DNA from: Saprospiraceae bacterium
Lineage (GTDB): Bacteria > Bacteroidota > Bacteroidia > Chitinophagales > Saprospiraceae
Assembly (NCBI GenBank): GCA_016722285.1
Contig: JADKGI010000001.1
Coordinates: 124,001 to 188,000 of the forward strand
DNA: 64,000 bases
Reading direction: 5' to 3'
The notes below the pieces were generated by a model. The model did no database searches. It saw nothing but the letters and a program-made list of their open reading frames with translations, and was not told the origin of the DNA. The position numbers and the translations under genes were made by a program. Below are positions 19,084 through 27,730 of the stretch, one piece after another. The first letter of the stretch is position 1. Every line of letters starts with the position of its first letter.

Positions 19084-19114
19084 AAAGATATACGAAAGGG
19101 TTCGTAATGTCAAT
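19084..19114 (-). promoter_or_regulatory. Bacteroidota-type promoter of the blaI-M56-PDZ unit
   Basis: On the minus strand a -33 TTG (19114-19112) is followed after 20 bp by TATCTTTG (19091-19084), which matches the -7 consensus TAnnTTTG. Transcription would begin near 19080, about 25 nt before the BlaI ATG. The spacer holds the first BlaI-type operator. Confidence 0.6.
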
Positions 19115-19139
19115 ATTTTGTACGAAGATATTCGTACAT
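19092..19139. promoter_or_regulatory. Two tandem BlaI-type operators (TACGAA-N4-TTCGTA)
   Basis: Operator 1 is TACGAA-AGGG-TTCGTA at 19092-19107, entirely within the promoter spacer. Operator 2 is TACGAA-GATA-TTCGTA at 19122-19137 and extends to 8-bp arms (19120-19139); it lies just upstream of the -33 element. Their centres are exactly 30 bp apart, about three helical turns, so two dimers would sit on the same face of the DNA. Both sit directly upstream of the BlaI gene. Confidence 0.7.
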
Positions 19140-19150
19140 TTAAGAAAATT

Positions 19151-19348
19151 TTAACTTTCCTTCGGTCTGAAATTCTGGAATTTCAAATAATAATCAATAG
19201 AAAGTATGTACCCGGAACATGAAACCGTAAATGTCTTACTTTGTAGTTTAGATACAATCCATGTGAATAGCATCCGGAAAATTATAATTACAAATAGAAG
19301 ACAAATCGGACATGAAACAATAATAAGAATTAAAGTAATGTAAGACAA
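19151..19348 (-). CDS. Possible small membrane protein, unrecognised
   Basis: A 65-residue frame with a strongly hydrophobic N-terminal half (YITLILIIVSCPICLLFVIIIFRML). It resembles no family I know. It fills most of the 19141-19384 gap between the blaI promoter and the DUF393 gene and is read in the same direction. There is no clear promoter or ribosome binding site. Hydrophobic frames arise easily by chance in T-rich DNA, so this is weakly supported. Confidence 0.22.
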   Translation of the reverse strand: MSYITLILIIVSCPICLLFVIIIFRMLFTWIVSKLQSKTFTVSCSGYILSIDYYLKFQNFRPKES

Positions 19349-19384
19349 ATTCTGAATGGTACATTATATAATCCATAAAGTCTT

Positions 19385-19798
19385 TCAACCGATAAAACGA
19401 TCCTTCCACTTTACATCCGGCACCATACAGCTATCATATTTACCAAACCAGCGATGCCGGTTTTTTGCAATAATTCTGTAAACAAAATCAGCAAAACCCG
19501 TCGGTATTACGCTTAACATAGCAGAAATTAGCCTGTAAATACCACCAAGATGGTGCATACATCTAAGTATCGCCGTACTTCTGATATACAACTTTCCTTC
19601 ATCCAATAATACTACAGAATCAACATTGGTTTCAAATTGAAGTTGGGTATTGGCAAACTGGAGTGTACAAAACCTGAATTTCGCGTGGGTATCTTTTTTC
19701 AACACGAATTGAACAGATCTGTCACAAAGATGGCACACACCATCAAATACAAGCACCGGGTGGTGTTCAGAAATACTGTATAATTCAGATGCCATCAT
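19385..19798 (-). CDS. DCC-family thiol-disulfide oxidoreductase-like protein (DUF393)
   Basis: 137 residues. The family motif DGVCHLC, with the DxxCxxC pattern, lies near residues 20-26 after PVLVF. The C-terminal family block FVYRIIAKNRHRWFG is present. DCC proteins are predicted thioredoxin-like thiol-disulfide oxidoreductases; few have been tested. The start codon overlaps the stop of radA (ATGA), so the gene is translationally coupled to radA. Confidence 0.85.
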   Translation of the reverse strand: MMASELYSISEHHPVLVFDGVCHLCDRSVQFVLKKDTHAKFRFCTLQFANTQLQFETNVDSVVLLDEGKLYIRSTAILRCMHHLGGIYRLISAMLSVIPTGFADFVYRIIAKNRHRWFGKYDSCMVPDVKWKDRFIG

Positions 19799-21165
19799 GC
19801 AAACACTTCCTTCAGGAGATCATCAATTTTGGATAGTAATCGCACCTCTAAACCAAAATTCTTTTTTGAGAGCAATTCTGATTTATAGGCAGAAATAAAT
19901 ATAGTATCAAATCCGAGCCTGGCAGCTTCCTGAATTCTTTGTTCGACCCTGCTCACAGGTCTTATTTCGCCTGAGAGTCCCACCTCACCTGCGAAACATA
20001 TTTTTTTACTTACATGGATATCCTGAAGTGATGAAATCAAGGCTGTCACTACCGCAAGATCAATTGAAGGATCTGTCACTTTAATACCTCCAGCAATATT
20101 TAGAAATACATCATTTTGTCCAAATGGAAGACCACATCTTTTCTCCAGAACAGCCAGCAGCATTGACAATCTCCTAAGATCAAAACCGGTAGCAGATCTT
20201 TGAGGAGTTCCATAAATGGAGGGGCTCACCAGTGCCTGAGTTTCTATCAGCAGAGGTCTCATCCCTTCGACAGAAGCAGCAATTGAACTTCCTGAAAGGT
20301 GACCGTCATCAGGCGAAATAAGCAATTCCGAAGGGTTAGATATTTCTCTGAGCCCATGGACATCCATGGCATATATCCCGATTTCGTCCGTACTCCCGAA
20401 TCTGTTTTTTAACGTCCGCAAAATCCTGTATGAATAATGCTGGTCACCTTCAAACTGAAGAACAACATCTACAATGTGTTCCAGGAGTTTTGGCCCGGCA
20501 ATGCCTCCTTCTTTAGTGATATGTCCAATTATAAATACCGATATATTTGTTTCTTTTGCAAACCTCTGTAACTCTCCCGTACATTCTCGTACCTGTGAGA
20601 CACTTCCAGGTGTGCTGTCAATAAATGGGCTTACCAGAGTTTGTATTGAGTCTATGATAATAACTTCAGGAGATAGTTTTATCGCCTCTTTCAATATATT
20701 GTTGACATTGATATCTGTATAAATGAAACAGTCAGAATTGTTATTCCCGATTCTGTTGGCTCTCATTTTTATCTGCTCTTCACTTTCTTCACCTGAAACA
20801 TAAAGTACTTTTATTTTTTGCTTCAATGCCAACTGAAGAAGTAAAGTTGACTTACCGATACCGGGTTGACCTCCCACAAGAATAATCGAACCGAAAACCA
20901 GACCCCCGCCGAGCACTCTGTTGAGTTCAGCATCTAAGGTATTTATCCTTTGGGTACTAAGGGTGCCGATTTCATCCAGCTTTTTAGGTATGACCTTTCC
21001 CTTTTTTGATGATTTCCACATCATTTCCTTTTCTTCATGTATAGTTTTCTTTTCAATAATTTCTTCGTTATAAGTGTTCCATTCCTGGCAGGAAGGACAT
21101 TTACCTATCCATTTTGGTGATTCTGCTCCACAATTGTTACAAAAAAAACTTGACTTAACTTTCAA
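19795..21165 (-). CDS. radA: DNA repair protein RadA (Sms)
   Basis: RadA is a RecA-like ATPase and branch-migration helicase in recombination. An N-terminal C4 zinc finger (CNNCGAESPKWIGKCPSC) is followed by the ATPase core with Walker A GGQPGIGKST, the RadA-specific KNRFG motif, and a C-terminal Lon-like domain (DPSIDLAVVTALISS). The frame is open to an ATG at 21291, but the extra 42 residues are hydrophobic and unlike any RadA N-terminus. The family starts about nine residues before the first cysteine, which points to the TTG at 21165 (KVKSSFFCNNC). An ATG at 21170 is out of frame, so a small indel near the start is also possible. Confidence 0.93.
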   Translation of the reverse strand: MKVKSSFFCNNCGAESPKWIGKCPSCQEWNTYNEEIIEKKTIHEEKEMMWKSSKKGKVIPKKLDEIGTLSTQRINTLDAELNRVLGGGLVFGSIILVGGQPGIGKSTLLLQLALKQKIKVLYVSGEESEEQIKMRANRIGNNNSDCFIYTDINVNNILKEAIKLSPEVIIIDSIQTLVSPFIDSTPGSVSQVRECTGELQRFAKETNISVFIIGHITKEGGIAGPKLLEHIVDVVLQFEGDQHYSYRILRTLKNRFGSTDEIGIYAMDVHGLREISNPSELLISPDDGHLSGSSIAASVEGMRPLLIETQALVSPSIYGTPQRSATGFDLRRLSMLLAVLEKRCGLPFGQNDVFLNIAGGIKVTDPSIDLAVVTALISSLQDIHVSKKICFAGEVGLSGEIRPVSRVEQRIQEAARLGFDTIFISAYKSELLSKKNFGLEVRLLSKIDDLLKEVFA

Positions 21166-21309
21166 ACCATTTATTTTTAAAAAAAAACTAAAAAATAATG
21201 TGACTAAAAAAATACGGGTCGTCATAAATAATGAAAATGCAATAACAGTCATAAAGTTCCAAAAGTGGACTATATAGTATATTGTTTTCAATTGGTTTTT
21301 TGGGGTTAT

Positions 21310-21345
21310 GCGGGGTTCGGACTCAAGTTCGTCCCCGCTTTTTAT
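21310..21345 (+). terminator. GC-rich hairpin followed by T-run, no obvious gene to serve
   Basis: GCGGGG (21310-21315) pairs with CCCCGC (21333-21338). An inner CGGA/TTCG stem and the tail TTTTTATTTTAT on the plus strand follow. It has the form of a rightward intrinsic terminator, but both flanking genes run leftwards. It could protect against antisense transcription, end an unseen small RNA, or work in both directions. Confidence 0.4.
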
Positions 21346-21452
21346 TTTATCCCAAAGCCTTGACTCCTTATTTCAAAATAAAATAATATAACAAAAAAGG
21401 CACACACCTGACGGTAATATGCCCTTACTAATTCTTCCCGTTCAAAATAAGG

Positions 21453-22922
21453 TTATTCCTCCTCGTCCTGCTTAGGATCATTCATTTCAGACTTCATATC
21501 CTGAATTTTCTCAGTCACTTTTTCTGTCATTTCCTCAACGGCGTCTCCGGCTTTTTCAAGCGAATCTCCAACTTTATCCGCTACTTTTTCTGCGACATCT
21601 TCTGCTTTATCCATTAGATCTTCCAGCTTCACTCCTGCAACTTCAGCCACTGCTTTTGCAGTATCTACCACATCCTCAACCAACTGTTCGACTGATTCAG
21701 AAATCTTATCAATAAAACTCTCTTTTTTAGGTCGCTTGACTATCTCTGTAGCTGCTTTCTCGAGCTTGTCAGACATTTTTTCAAGTTCCTTGGTATTTTC
21801 AGAAATATGGCTGGCTATTTTTTGTTTGGCAACCTCTTTTGCTTCTTCAAATTTTTCATGCTTTTCAGCTTTCACTGCTCGTTTCTTTTCTCTTTCAAGT
21901 CTGGATTCAAGTTCTTTTTTAGTAAGATTCATGTCATCCATCTTCAACTGCTTCGAATTAACGCGCTCTTCAATCATTCTTATTTTTGCCTGCCTGAGCT
22001 GAGATTCCAGCTGTCCATCGCTATCTGCAACTTTTTTAATTTGAAAATCCAGATCTTTCTGATCAAAATCAATCGACTTCTGCATTTTCTGGATGGCAAT
22101 TATGAGGCCGTCATATCTTGCTTCAAGCCGTGCTAGGTTGTTGTTGGAGCTCTTTTCAAAATGTGTGCCTCTCTTTTCTTTCAGTTTCTTAAATGTATTA
22201 TCTATTTTATTCCAAATCTCATTTCTGTCATCCTTGGTAAATCTGAATTCTTTTATTTTCTGTTGTATTTTCTTCAAATCTTCAAAGAGAGGATTCAAGC
22301 CAAAACCTTTTTCTATTTTATTTTCAATTTCTGAAAGCTCTTCATGAAAAGATTCAGAATACTTTTTTGATTGCGATTCGAAAGCATCATCCAGAGATTT
22401 TCTAAGTTCCTTCAGTTTCTCAAATAGATGATTGGTTTTTTCCCTTAGGGAAGCACCGTGCTCTCTGAAAAGATTTTTCTCATTTACCTGAGCTTGTACT
22501 TTATTCCAGAATCCCCTAAGTTCATCCCAAAGGATATTGTCATACTCACTTATAGATTCCACTTTATCCTTCAGCTCTTCAAGCTCTGCTTTATACATTC
22601 CATATAGCTTGGAAGATAACACCACAAAGTGCCATTCAGCCTGTGCTCTGGTGATCAGATCAGGCCTCTCAACCCGAATATCATCCGGTAGTATGCTGTC
22701 AGATACAGAGAGTTTTCTCTCAATTTTTGTAAATCCGGCAGGAAACTCAACTTCACCATCGTCCTTCCATTTTTCAGACATCTCTTTGTAAAAAGACTCT
22801 GTTGCTACTGATTCGGGAAAAGTGTAAATATCTACAACATTCTCTTTTTCAAGGAGTTCTAATGCTACAAGCATCTTTTCATCTTTGTCGTTTGAACCCC
22901 ATAGTACTAATTTGCGTCTCAT
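21453..22922 (-). CDS. Large charged coiled-coil protein of unknown function
   Basis: 489 residues, no signal peptide, not recognised as a named family. The first 60 residues look globular (KLVLWGSNDKDEKMLVALELLE). Residues about 110-400 are almost entirely Lys/Glu-rich heptad-like helix. The tail (about 405-489) is a run of 11-residue-like amphipathic repeats such as KAEDVAEKVADKVGDSLEKAGDA, reminiscent of LEA or apolipoprotein helices, ending in an acidic stretch. A cytoplasmic scaffold or stress role is conceivable but not shown. It stands alone between radA and asd. Confidence 0.6.
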   Translation of the reverse strand: MRRKLVLWGSNDKDEKMLVALELLEKENVVDIYTFPESVATESFYKEMSEKWKDDGEVEFPAGFTKIERKLSVSDSILPDDIRVERPDLITRAQAEWHFVVLSSKLYGMYKAELEELKDKVESISEYDNILWDELRGFWNKVQAQVNEKNLFREHGASLREKTNHLFEKLKELRKSLDDAFESQSKKYSESFHEELSEIENKIEKGFGLNPLFEDLKKIQQKIKEFRFTKDDRNEIWNKIDNTFKKLKEKRGTHFEKSSNNNLARLEARYDGLIIAIQKMQKSIDFDQKDLDFQIKKVADSDGQLESQLRQAKIRMIEERVNSKQLKMDDMNLTKKELESRLEREKKRAVKAEKHEKFEEAKEVAKQKIASHISENTKELEKMSDKLEKAATEIVKRPKKESFIDKISESVEQLVEDVVDTAKAVAEVAGVKLEDLMDKAEDVAEKVADKVGDSLEKAGDAVEEMTEKVTEKIQDMKSEMNDPKQDEEE

Positions 22923-22970
22923 GTTACATTGTAATTAAAAGTCAATAAAAACATACAGTAAAAAATATCA

Positions 22971-23969
22971 CTAAACCAACTTGTGTTCAACCAGATATTC
23001 AGCTATCTGAACAGCATTTGTGGCGGCACCCTTCCTTAGATTGTCAGCCACAACCCACATATTCAACCCATTATCTATTGAATCGTCTCTGCGGATCCTT
23101 CCCACGAAAACTTCATTTTTATTTTTTGCGTATAATGGCATAGGGTATTTGAAATTTTCCAAATCATCCAATACTGAGATACCATTAGAATTTTTAAGGA
23201 TATCAAAGATTTCTGAAAGCTCAAAGGGCTGATGAAACTCCACATTTACTGACTCCGAGTGCCCTCCATTAACTGGTATTCGTACCGCAGTGGCCGTAAT
23301 TTTAATCGAATCATCGCCGAGAATTTTTCTGGTTTCGTGCACCAGTTTCATTTCCTCCTTGGTATATCTGTTATCAAGAAATACGTCGCAATGAGGAATC
23401 GCATTTTCAAAAATCTGATAATGATAAGCCATATCTGTCTTCTCTGGTTTGCTGCCTGATTTTTCTGATTCATATTGAGCGACTGCCTTTGCTCCGGTTC
23501 CGGTAAATGATTGATAAGTTGAAATCACAAGCCGTTTGATCCCGTACTTCTTATGCAAGGGTGCCAGAGCAACCACCATCTGTATAGTAGAACAATTTGG
23601 ATTGGCGATAATTTTATCCAATTTTGTAATCTGATCTGCATTGATCTCTGGAACAACAAGTTTTTTGCCAGGATCCATGCGCCATGCACTGGAATTGTCT
23701 ATCACTACCGTCCCCTTTTCTGCAAACTTTGGGGCCCATTCAAGTGATGTGCTACCTCCGGCAGAAAAAATGGCAATCTCCGGTGCCATATCCACAGCAT
23801 CCTGAATACTTACGATTGGATACTCTTTACCTTTATATATTACCTTTTTGCCTACAGACCTCTCTGATGCTACCGGAATATATTCAGATATCTCAAAATC
23901 AAACTCCTCCAATACTTCATTCATAACCCTACCTACCAAGCCTGTCGCCCCTACTACTGCTACCTTCAT
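22971..23969 (-). CDS. asd: Aspartate-semialdehyde dehydrogenase
   Basis: Catalyses NADPH-dependent reduction of aspartyl phosphate to aspartate semialdehyde, the branch point to Lys, Met, Thr and diaminopimelate. The 332-residue protein has the N-terminal dinucleotide loop GATGLVG, the nucleophile in NPNCSTIQM near residue 125, and the catalytic histidine in GGHSESVNV near 240. Length is normal and the frame intact. It is transcribed leftwards and diverges from the T9SS cargo gene at 24124. Confidence 0.95.
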   Translation of the reverse strand: MKVAVVGATGLVGRVMNEVLEEFDFEISEYIPVASERSVGKKVIYKGKEYPIVSIQDAVDMAPEIAIFSAGGSTSLEWAPKFAEKGTVVIDNSSAWRMDPGKKLVVPEINADQITKLDKIIANPNCSTIQMVVALAPLHKKYGIKRLVISTYQSFTGTGAKAVAQYESEKSGSKPEKTDMAYHYQIFENAIPHCDVFLDNRYTKEEMKLVHETRKILGDDSIKITATAVRIPVNGGHSESVNVEFHQPFELSEIFDILKNSNGISVLDDLENFKYPMPLYAKNKNEVFVGRIRRDDSIDNGLNMWVVADNLRKGAATNAVQIAEYLVEHKLV

Positions 23970-24123
23970 TCCTAAAAATTTTATTTCTTATTATGCCTTA
24001 AAAACTAATTGTAAATGTTTATTTATATTTTTGCTATTTAAAGGATCGTTATTTTCTATTTCTCTTTCGAAGAATTGCATAAAATCTGCTTAAAATTAAG
24101 CTGAATATTATTCAAAATTTAAA

Positions 24124-25962
24124 ATGAACCGCAAAGATAAGTTATCATTTCATACTGTTGGATTAATAAAGGTAAGATATTTTTTACTGTTGTCATCATT
24201 TTGCTTATCAATTCACATAGATGCTCAGTTAAAACTTGATTTCCAAACTCCTTTTCCAGGATCAACAAAATGGGAAGGAAATATTTCAAATTTCAAAATA
24301 AATACGGAAGGTCAGCTGCAATTAATTGCTACTGAAGCCGGCGAGTCATCTATTTTTACAAAGTACAAAATACCCGATGACAGTATCCGGATAGATCTGT
24401 ATTTTAAACTTCAGTTTGCCCCTTCAGCGGATAATTTTGGAAAAATTTATCTCTTTGTTGACAAAACTTCAGAAGTCTCCGCCAATGGCTACTACTTAAA
24501 GATGGGTGAAAACGGATCAAATGATGCTGTCCAGCTTTGGAAACTCACCAGCGGGAAAAGCTCTTTGCTGGGTTCAGGCAAAATGGGTGCTATCAGCGCA
24601 GACCCTGCTGATGCCAGATTGTTAATTAAAATTTATAGAAACGGTTTGTGGGTCATGCAGGCGGATTATGATGGAAAGACACTTTTTGAAGACGATATGG
24701 AAGTATTTGATCCATTATTTGTATTACCTGATTCGATGTATTTTGGCATATACTGCAAATATACAGCTACAAGGACCGACAAGTTTTTTTATGATGATAT
24801 CAGTATAAAAACAATTGACAAGGATACGATACCTCCTGATTTAAGCGGCGTTAATATATTGGATGCAAATACGGTTCAGGTAGTTTTTTCAGAACCGGTA
24901 GATGAGGCTTCAGCCACTAAAACCGAAAACTATAATGTAAATAACGGATTGAATATACCTGCTGTCATAATATACAATAAATCCCTTCCTAACCAGTCAA
25001 TACTTAAATTTAGTAAACCTATTATAAGCGGGATCAACTACATACTAACGATCAATGGCGTGAAAGATAAAAGTAATAATACTAAAACTCTGTCTTTCCC
25101 CTTCAGCTATAATGTCAGACCAGATGTGGGTGATTTGGTTATATCTGAAGTGCTGACAGATCCATATACTGGTGGTGATGATTTCGTTGAATTGTACAAT
25201 AAATCTACAAAATTTATTTCTCTGGACAGTATCGGTATTAAAAATGCACAAAAAAGTGAGACTAAGATTATTATAACTAACTTCATCCTTCAGCCTGGAA
25301 AATATGTTGCCATCTCTAAAAACACGCAATTTCTTACCGATACATACCTTCCACCGGATACGGCCAATTTTATCAGTGCAACACTTCCTTCACTCAATGT
25401 AGAATCAGCAAATATCAGCATCATATCTTTTCGCGCCACAGGGGATGTCACCGTGGACTCATTTGATTATAATGAAAAGATGCATTTTGGACTGATAGAT
25501 AATACCAAAGGAGTAAGCCTCGAAGGAATAAAATTTTCATCTCCAACGAATGATGCAAACAACTGGCACTCGTCCTCCTCTCAAAACAAGTATGCAACAC
25601 CGGGATATAAAAATTCAAATTACTCTGAATCCGACGATGATATAAATATTGGTTTTACGCCGGATAAGAAAATCTTTACCCCAAACGGTGACGGACATGA
25701 AGATTTTGTGCTTATTACTTATAAGACAGACAAGCCTGGATATCTCGCCACCATGCGTATATTTGATACAGAAGGTTTTCCGGTCTATGATCTGGCAAAC
25801 AATTATTTGCTAGGTACTGAAGGTGATGTAAAATGGGATGGGAGGGACAACGAAGGAAATATAGTCAGAACAGGCATGTATCTTATTTTCACCAGAATTT
25901 TTCATCCTGACGGAGATGTAAAAGAATATAAGAGCGTCGTAGTAGCTGCAGATAATTTCTGA
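24124..25962 (+). CDS. Exported T9SS cargo protein with lamin-tail and gliding C-terminal domains
   Basis: 612 residues. After a signal peptide (YFLLLSSFCLSIHIDAQ) comes an N-terminal lectin-like region (residues about 35-225). A Big/SbsA-type Ig domain (VQVVFSEPVDEASAT) is next, then a lamin tail domain (GDLVISEVLTDPYTGGDDFVELYN, residues about 337-450). The C-terminal 90 residues are of the gliding-motility-associated CHU_C type (IFTPNGDGHEDFVLI, FPVYDLANN, WDGRDNEGNIVRTGMYL). This C-terminus directs export through the type IX system to the cell surface. The nearby EEP gene starts 14 bp later. Confidence 0.88.
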   Translation: MNRKDKLSFHTVGLIKVRYFLLLSSFCLSIHIDAQLKLDFQTPFPGSTKWEGNISNFKINTEGQLQLIATEAGESSIFTKYKIPDDSIRIDLYFKLQFAPSADNFGKIYLFVDKTSEVSANGYYLKMGENGSNDAVQLWKLTSGKSSLLGSGKMGAISADPADARLLIKIYRNGLWVMQADYDGKTLFEDDMEVFDPLFVLPDSMYFGIYCKYTATRTDKFFYDDISIKTIDKDTIPPDLSGVNILDANTVQVVFSEPVDEASATKTENYNVNNGLNIPAVIIYNKSLPNQSILKFSKPIISGINYILTINGVKDKSNNTKTLSFPFSYNVRPDVGDLVISEVLTDPYTGGDDFVELYNKSTKFISLDSIGIKNAQKSETKIIITNFILQPGKYVAISKNTQFLTDTYLPPDTANFISATLPSLNVESANISIISFRATGDVTVDSFDYNEKMHFGLIDNTKGVSLEGIKFSSPTNDANNWHSSSSQNKYATPGYKNSNYSESDDDINIGFTPDKKIFTPNGDGHEDFVLITYKTDKPGYLATMRIFDTEGFPVYDLANNYLLGTEGDVKWDGRDNEGNIVRTGMYLIFTRIFHPDGDVKEYKSVVVAADNF

Positions 25963-25975
25963 AAAATGTGGTAGA

Positions 25976-26899
25976 ATGAAAAGAATTGCTGGAATTGGAA
26001 ATGTGATAGTTGCCGGATTTTTTATTTTTATGACCTCTGTATCGGTATTCCTACCTTCATTTACTATAGCAGAAAGCATCCAGGATCATCTGGTACACAT
26101 TTTATTTTTCCTGCTTATTTCAGGTATCCTGGGATTGGTAATCAATAATAATATTATTTTATATTCCAGTTTTGGATGTGCTGCCGCCTTGGCTCTGTTT
26201 TTAAAAAATGCTTCAAACAGTGAACTTAAAAATCCAGCATCAAACAAGGAAGACAAGTTTATTTTAGCCCATGTAAACCTCAGTGTTATCACCAATGACA
26301 GCGTGGTGTCCACATTATTTAACGACATCGATATTGATGCCATTTCGTTTCAGGAATTTACACCTGACTGGGCGGCAGCCATGCCTCTTTTGATTGATTC
26401 CGCATTTAAATACCATATACAGGATGTCCGCGTGGATCTGTATGGAAAGGCAGTGTATTCAAAATATCCGGTGGTGGAGTCCGATAGTCTTTTTTACGAT
26501 GACATACCCAATGTAGATCTTAAAATATTAAAAAATAACAAAATTTACAGAGTAGTCTCTTCATATATGACCCCAGCTCTTGATAATTTATCAAGAACCA
26601 AAGCAAAAAGTCAGTTCAAAATATTGGAAAGAAGAGTGAGTAATCATGCTGACAACATCATTGTATCGGGTGAATTTAATCAGGTTTATTGGTCCAGTGA
26701 TATTCTTTCATTCCGAAATAAAACCGGTTTGCTAAACAGCCGTCGCAATATCAACCCGTCCAGCTTTAAGATGCCTTATGATCATATATTTTATTCTTCG
26801 GATATGGAGTGTTATCAATTTTTGGAGCTAAATGATCTTCAGGGAAATCACATAGGTTGTAAGGCTTCATTCCAGATAAAAATGGCACGATCTAAATGA
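25976..26899 (+). CDS. Membrane-anchored endonuclease/exonuclease/phosphatase family protein
   Basis: 307 residues with three N-terminal membrane helices (IVAGFFIFMTSVSVFL, HILFFLLISGILGLV, NIILYSSFGCAAALALF) and an EEP-fold domain outside. The metal-site glutamate motif ISFQEFT and a GEFNQVYWSSD motif, normally GDFN, are visible. The usual SDH at the C-terminal active site is replaced by GNHIG. The fold is recognisable, but two catalytic positions are atypical, so activity may be altered. It is probably in one transcription unit with the upstream T9SS cargo gene and the ElaA-like gene. Confidence 0.75.
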   Translation: MKRIAGIGNVIVAGFFIFMTSVSVFLPSFTIAESIQDHLVHILFFLLISGILGLVINNNIILYSSFGCAAALALFLKNASNSELKNPASNKEDKFILAHVNLSVITNDSVVSTLFNDIDIDAISFQEFTPDWAAAMPLLIDSAFKYHIQDVRVDLYGKAVYSKYPVVESDSLFYDDIPNVDLKILKNNKIYRVVSSYMTPALDNLSRTKAKSQFKILERRVSNHADNIIVSGEFNQVYWSSDILSFRNKTGLLNSRRNINPSSFKMPYDHIFYSSDMECYQFLELNDLQGNHIGCKASFQIKMARSK

Positions 26900-26924
26900 A
26901 GCTATTCAAATCAAAAGAAATCAT

Positions 26925-27380
26925 ATGAAGATTCATTATACACTTAAAAAATTTGATGAACTGACTTTGGATGAGCTTTATCAATTGATGAGACTTAGAC
27001 AAGAAGTTTTTGTGGTTGAACAGAATTGCCCTTATCTTGATGCAGATGGAAAAGACAAACACGGTTACCATGTTTTAGGCAAAGATGAGCATGGAATATT
27101 GCAATGTTGTACCAGATTATTGCCTGAAGGTATCTCTTTTGAAGGTTATGCATCCATCGGCAGAGTGGCAAATTCGCAGTCTGTGAGAGGAAAAGGAGAA
27201 GGAAAAAAACTTATGATATTCTCATTAATTCAAATCAAACAGTTGTACTCAGGAGCAGAGATAAAAATTGGAGCTCAGGAGTATCTCAAATCATTTTATG
27301 AAAACCTTGGGTTTGAAGATGTAAATCATGCATACCTTGAAGATGGGATACCTCACTTAATCATGGTATTAAAAAAGTAA
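26925..27380 (+). CDS. ElaA-type GNAT N-acetyltransferase
   Basis: 151 residues, matching the ElaA subgroup: LYQLMRLRQEVFVVEQNCPYLDADGKD near the start, then the acetyl-CoA loop around SIGRVANSQSVRGKGEGKKLM, and the closing YLEDGIPHLIMVL. The R-x-x-G-x-G pattern of the pyrophosphate-binding loop is present as RGKGEGK. Substrate unknown. A terminator-like hairpin follows within 60 bp. Confidence 0.88.
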   Translation: MKIHYTLKKFDELTLDELYQLMRLRQEVFVVEQNCPYLDADGKDKHGYHVLGKDEHGILQCCTRLLPEGISFEGYASIGRVANSQSVRGKGEGKKLMIFSLIQIKQLYSGAEIKIGAQEYLKSFYENLGFEDVNHAYLEDGIPHLIMVLKK

Positions 27381-27730
27381 TTTAAAATTCTCCCTGAAAA
27401 TAAAAAAGGCTTCCTGCTTTCAGAATGCCTTTTTTAATTTCGCTAAAGAATTTTTTCAATTAATTATTGAAAAGAATATCAATCTGAGACTTTAAGCCTC
27501 ACCAAAATAGAGTACAATTAACGCCAAAACGCTGCCTGAAAATAATGACCAAAATCATATAATATTAATTCATATATTTAATATATTGTTTAATAACACT
27601 TTTTAATTTATTTTTTATTTCACGATAGTTAATAATTCCTAAATCCCCATACTTGATTATAGTATCTGAAAGCAATTGAAGTACCTTTGCCCCTTAATTG
27701 TAATTGAAAAATTAAACAAAATATAAGCAT
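27381..27730 (+). other. Gene-free gap with terminator and serA-side promoter box
   Basis: 350 bp without a gene. It holds the terminator hairpin after the acetyltransferase gene, a very AT-rich middle, and TACCTTTG at 27682-27689, a match to the -7 box TAnnTTTG about 40 nt before the dehydrogenase ATG. No well-spaced -33 TTG was found. Confidence 0.5.
27402..27437 (+). terminator. Hairpin terminator after the GNAT gene
   Basis: AAAAAAGGC-TTC pairs with GAA-(T)-GCCTTTTTT across a 9-nt loop with one bulged base. The T-run is part of the 3' arm. It lies just after the stop at 27380. Confidence 0.7.

Noticed and set aside
21310..21338. Part of a tRNA or tmRNA 3' end
   Set aside because: The GGGGTTCGGACTCAAGTTCGTCCCC segment looks like a T-arm at first, but no acceptor, D- or anticodon arm lies on either side.
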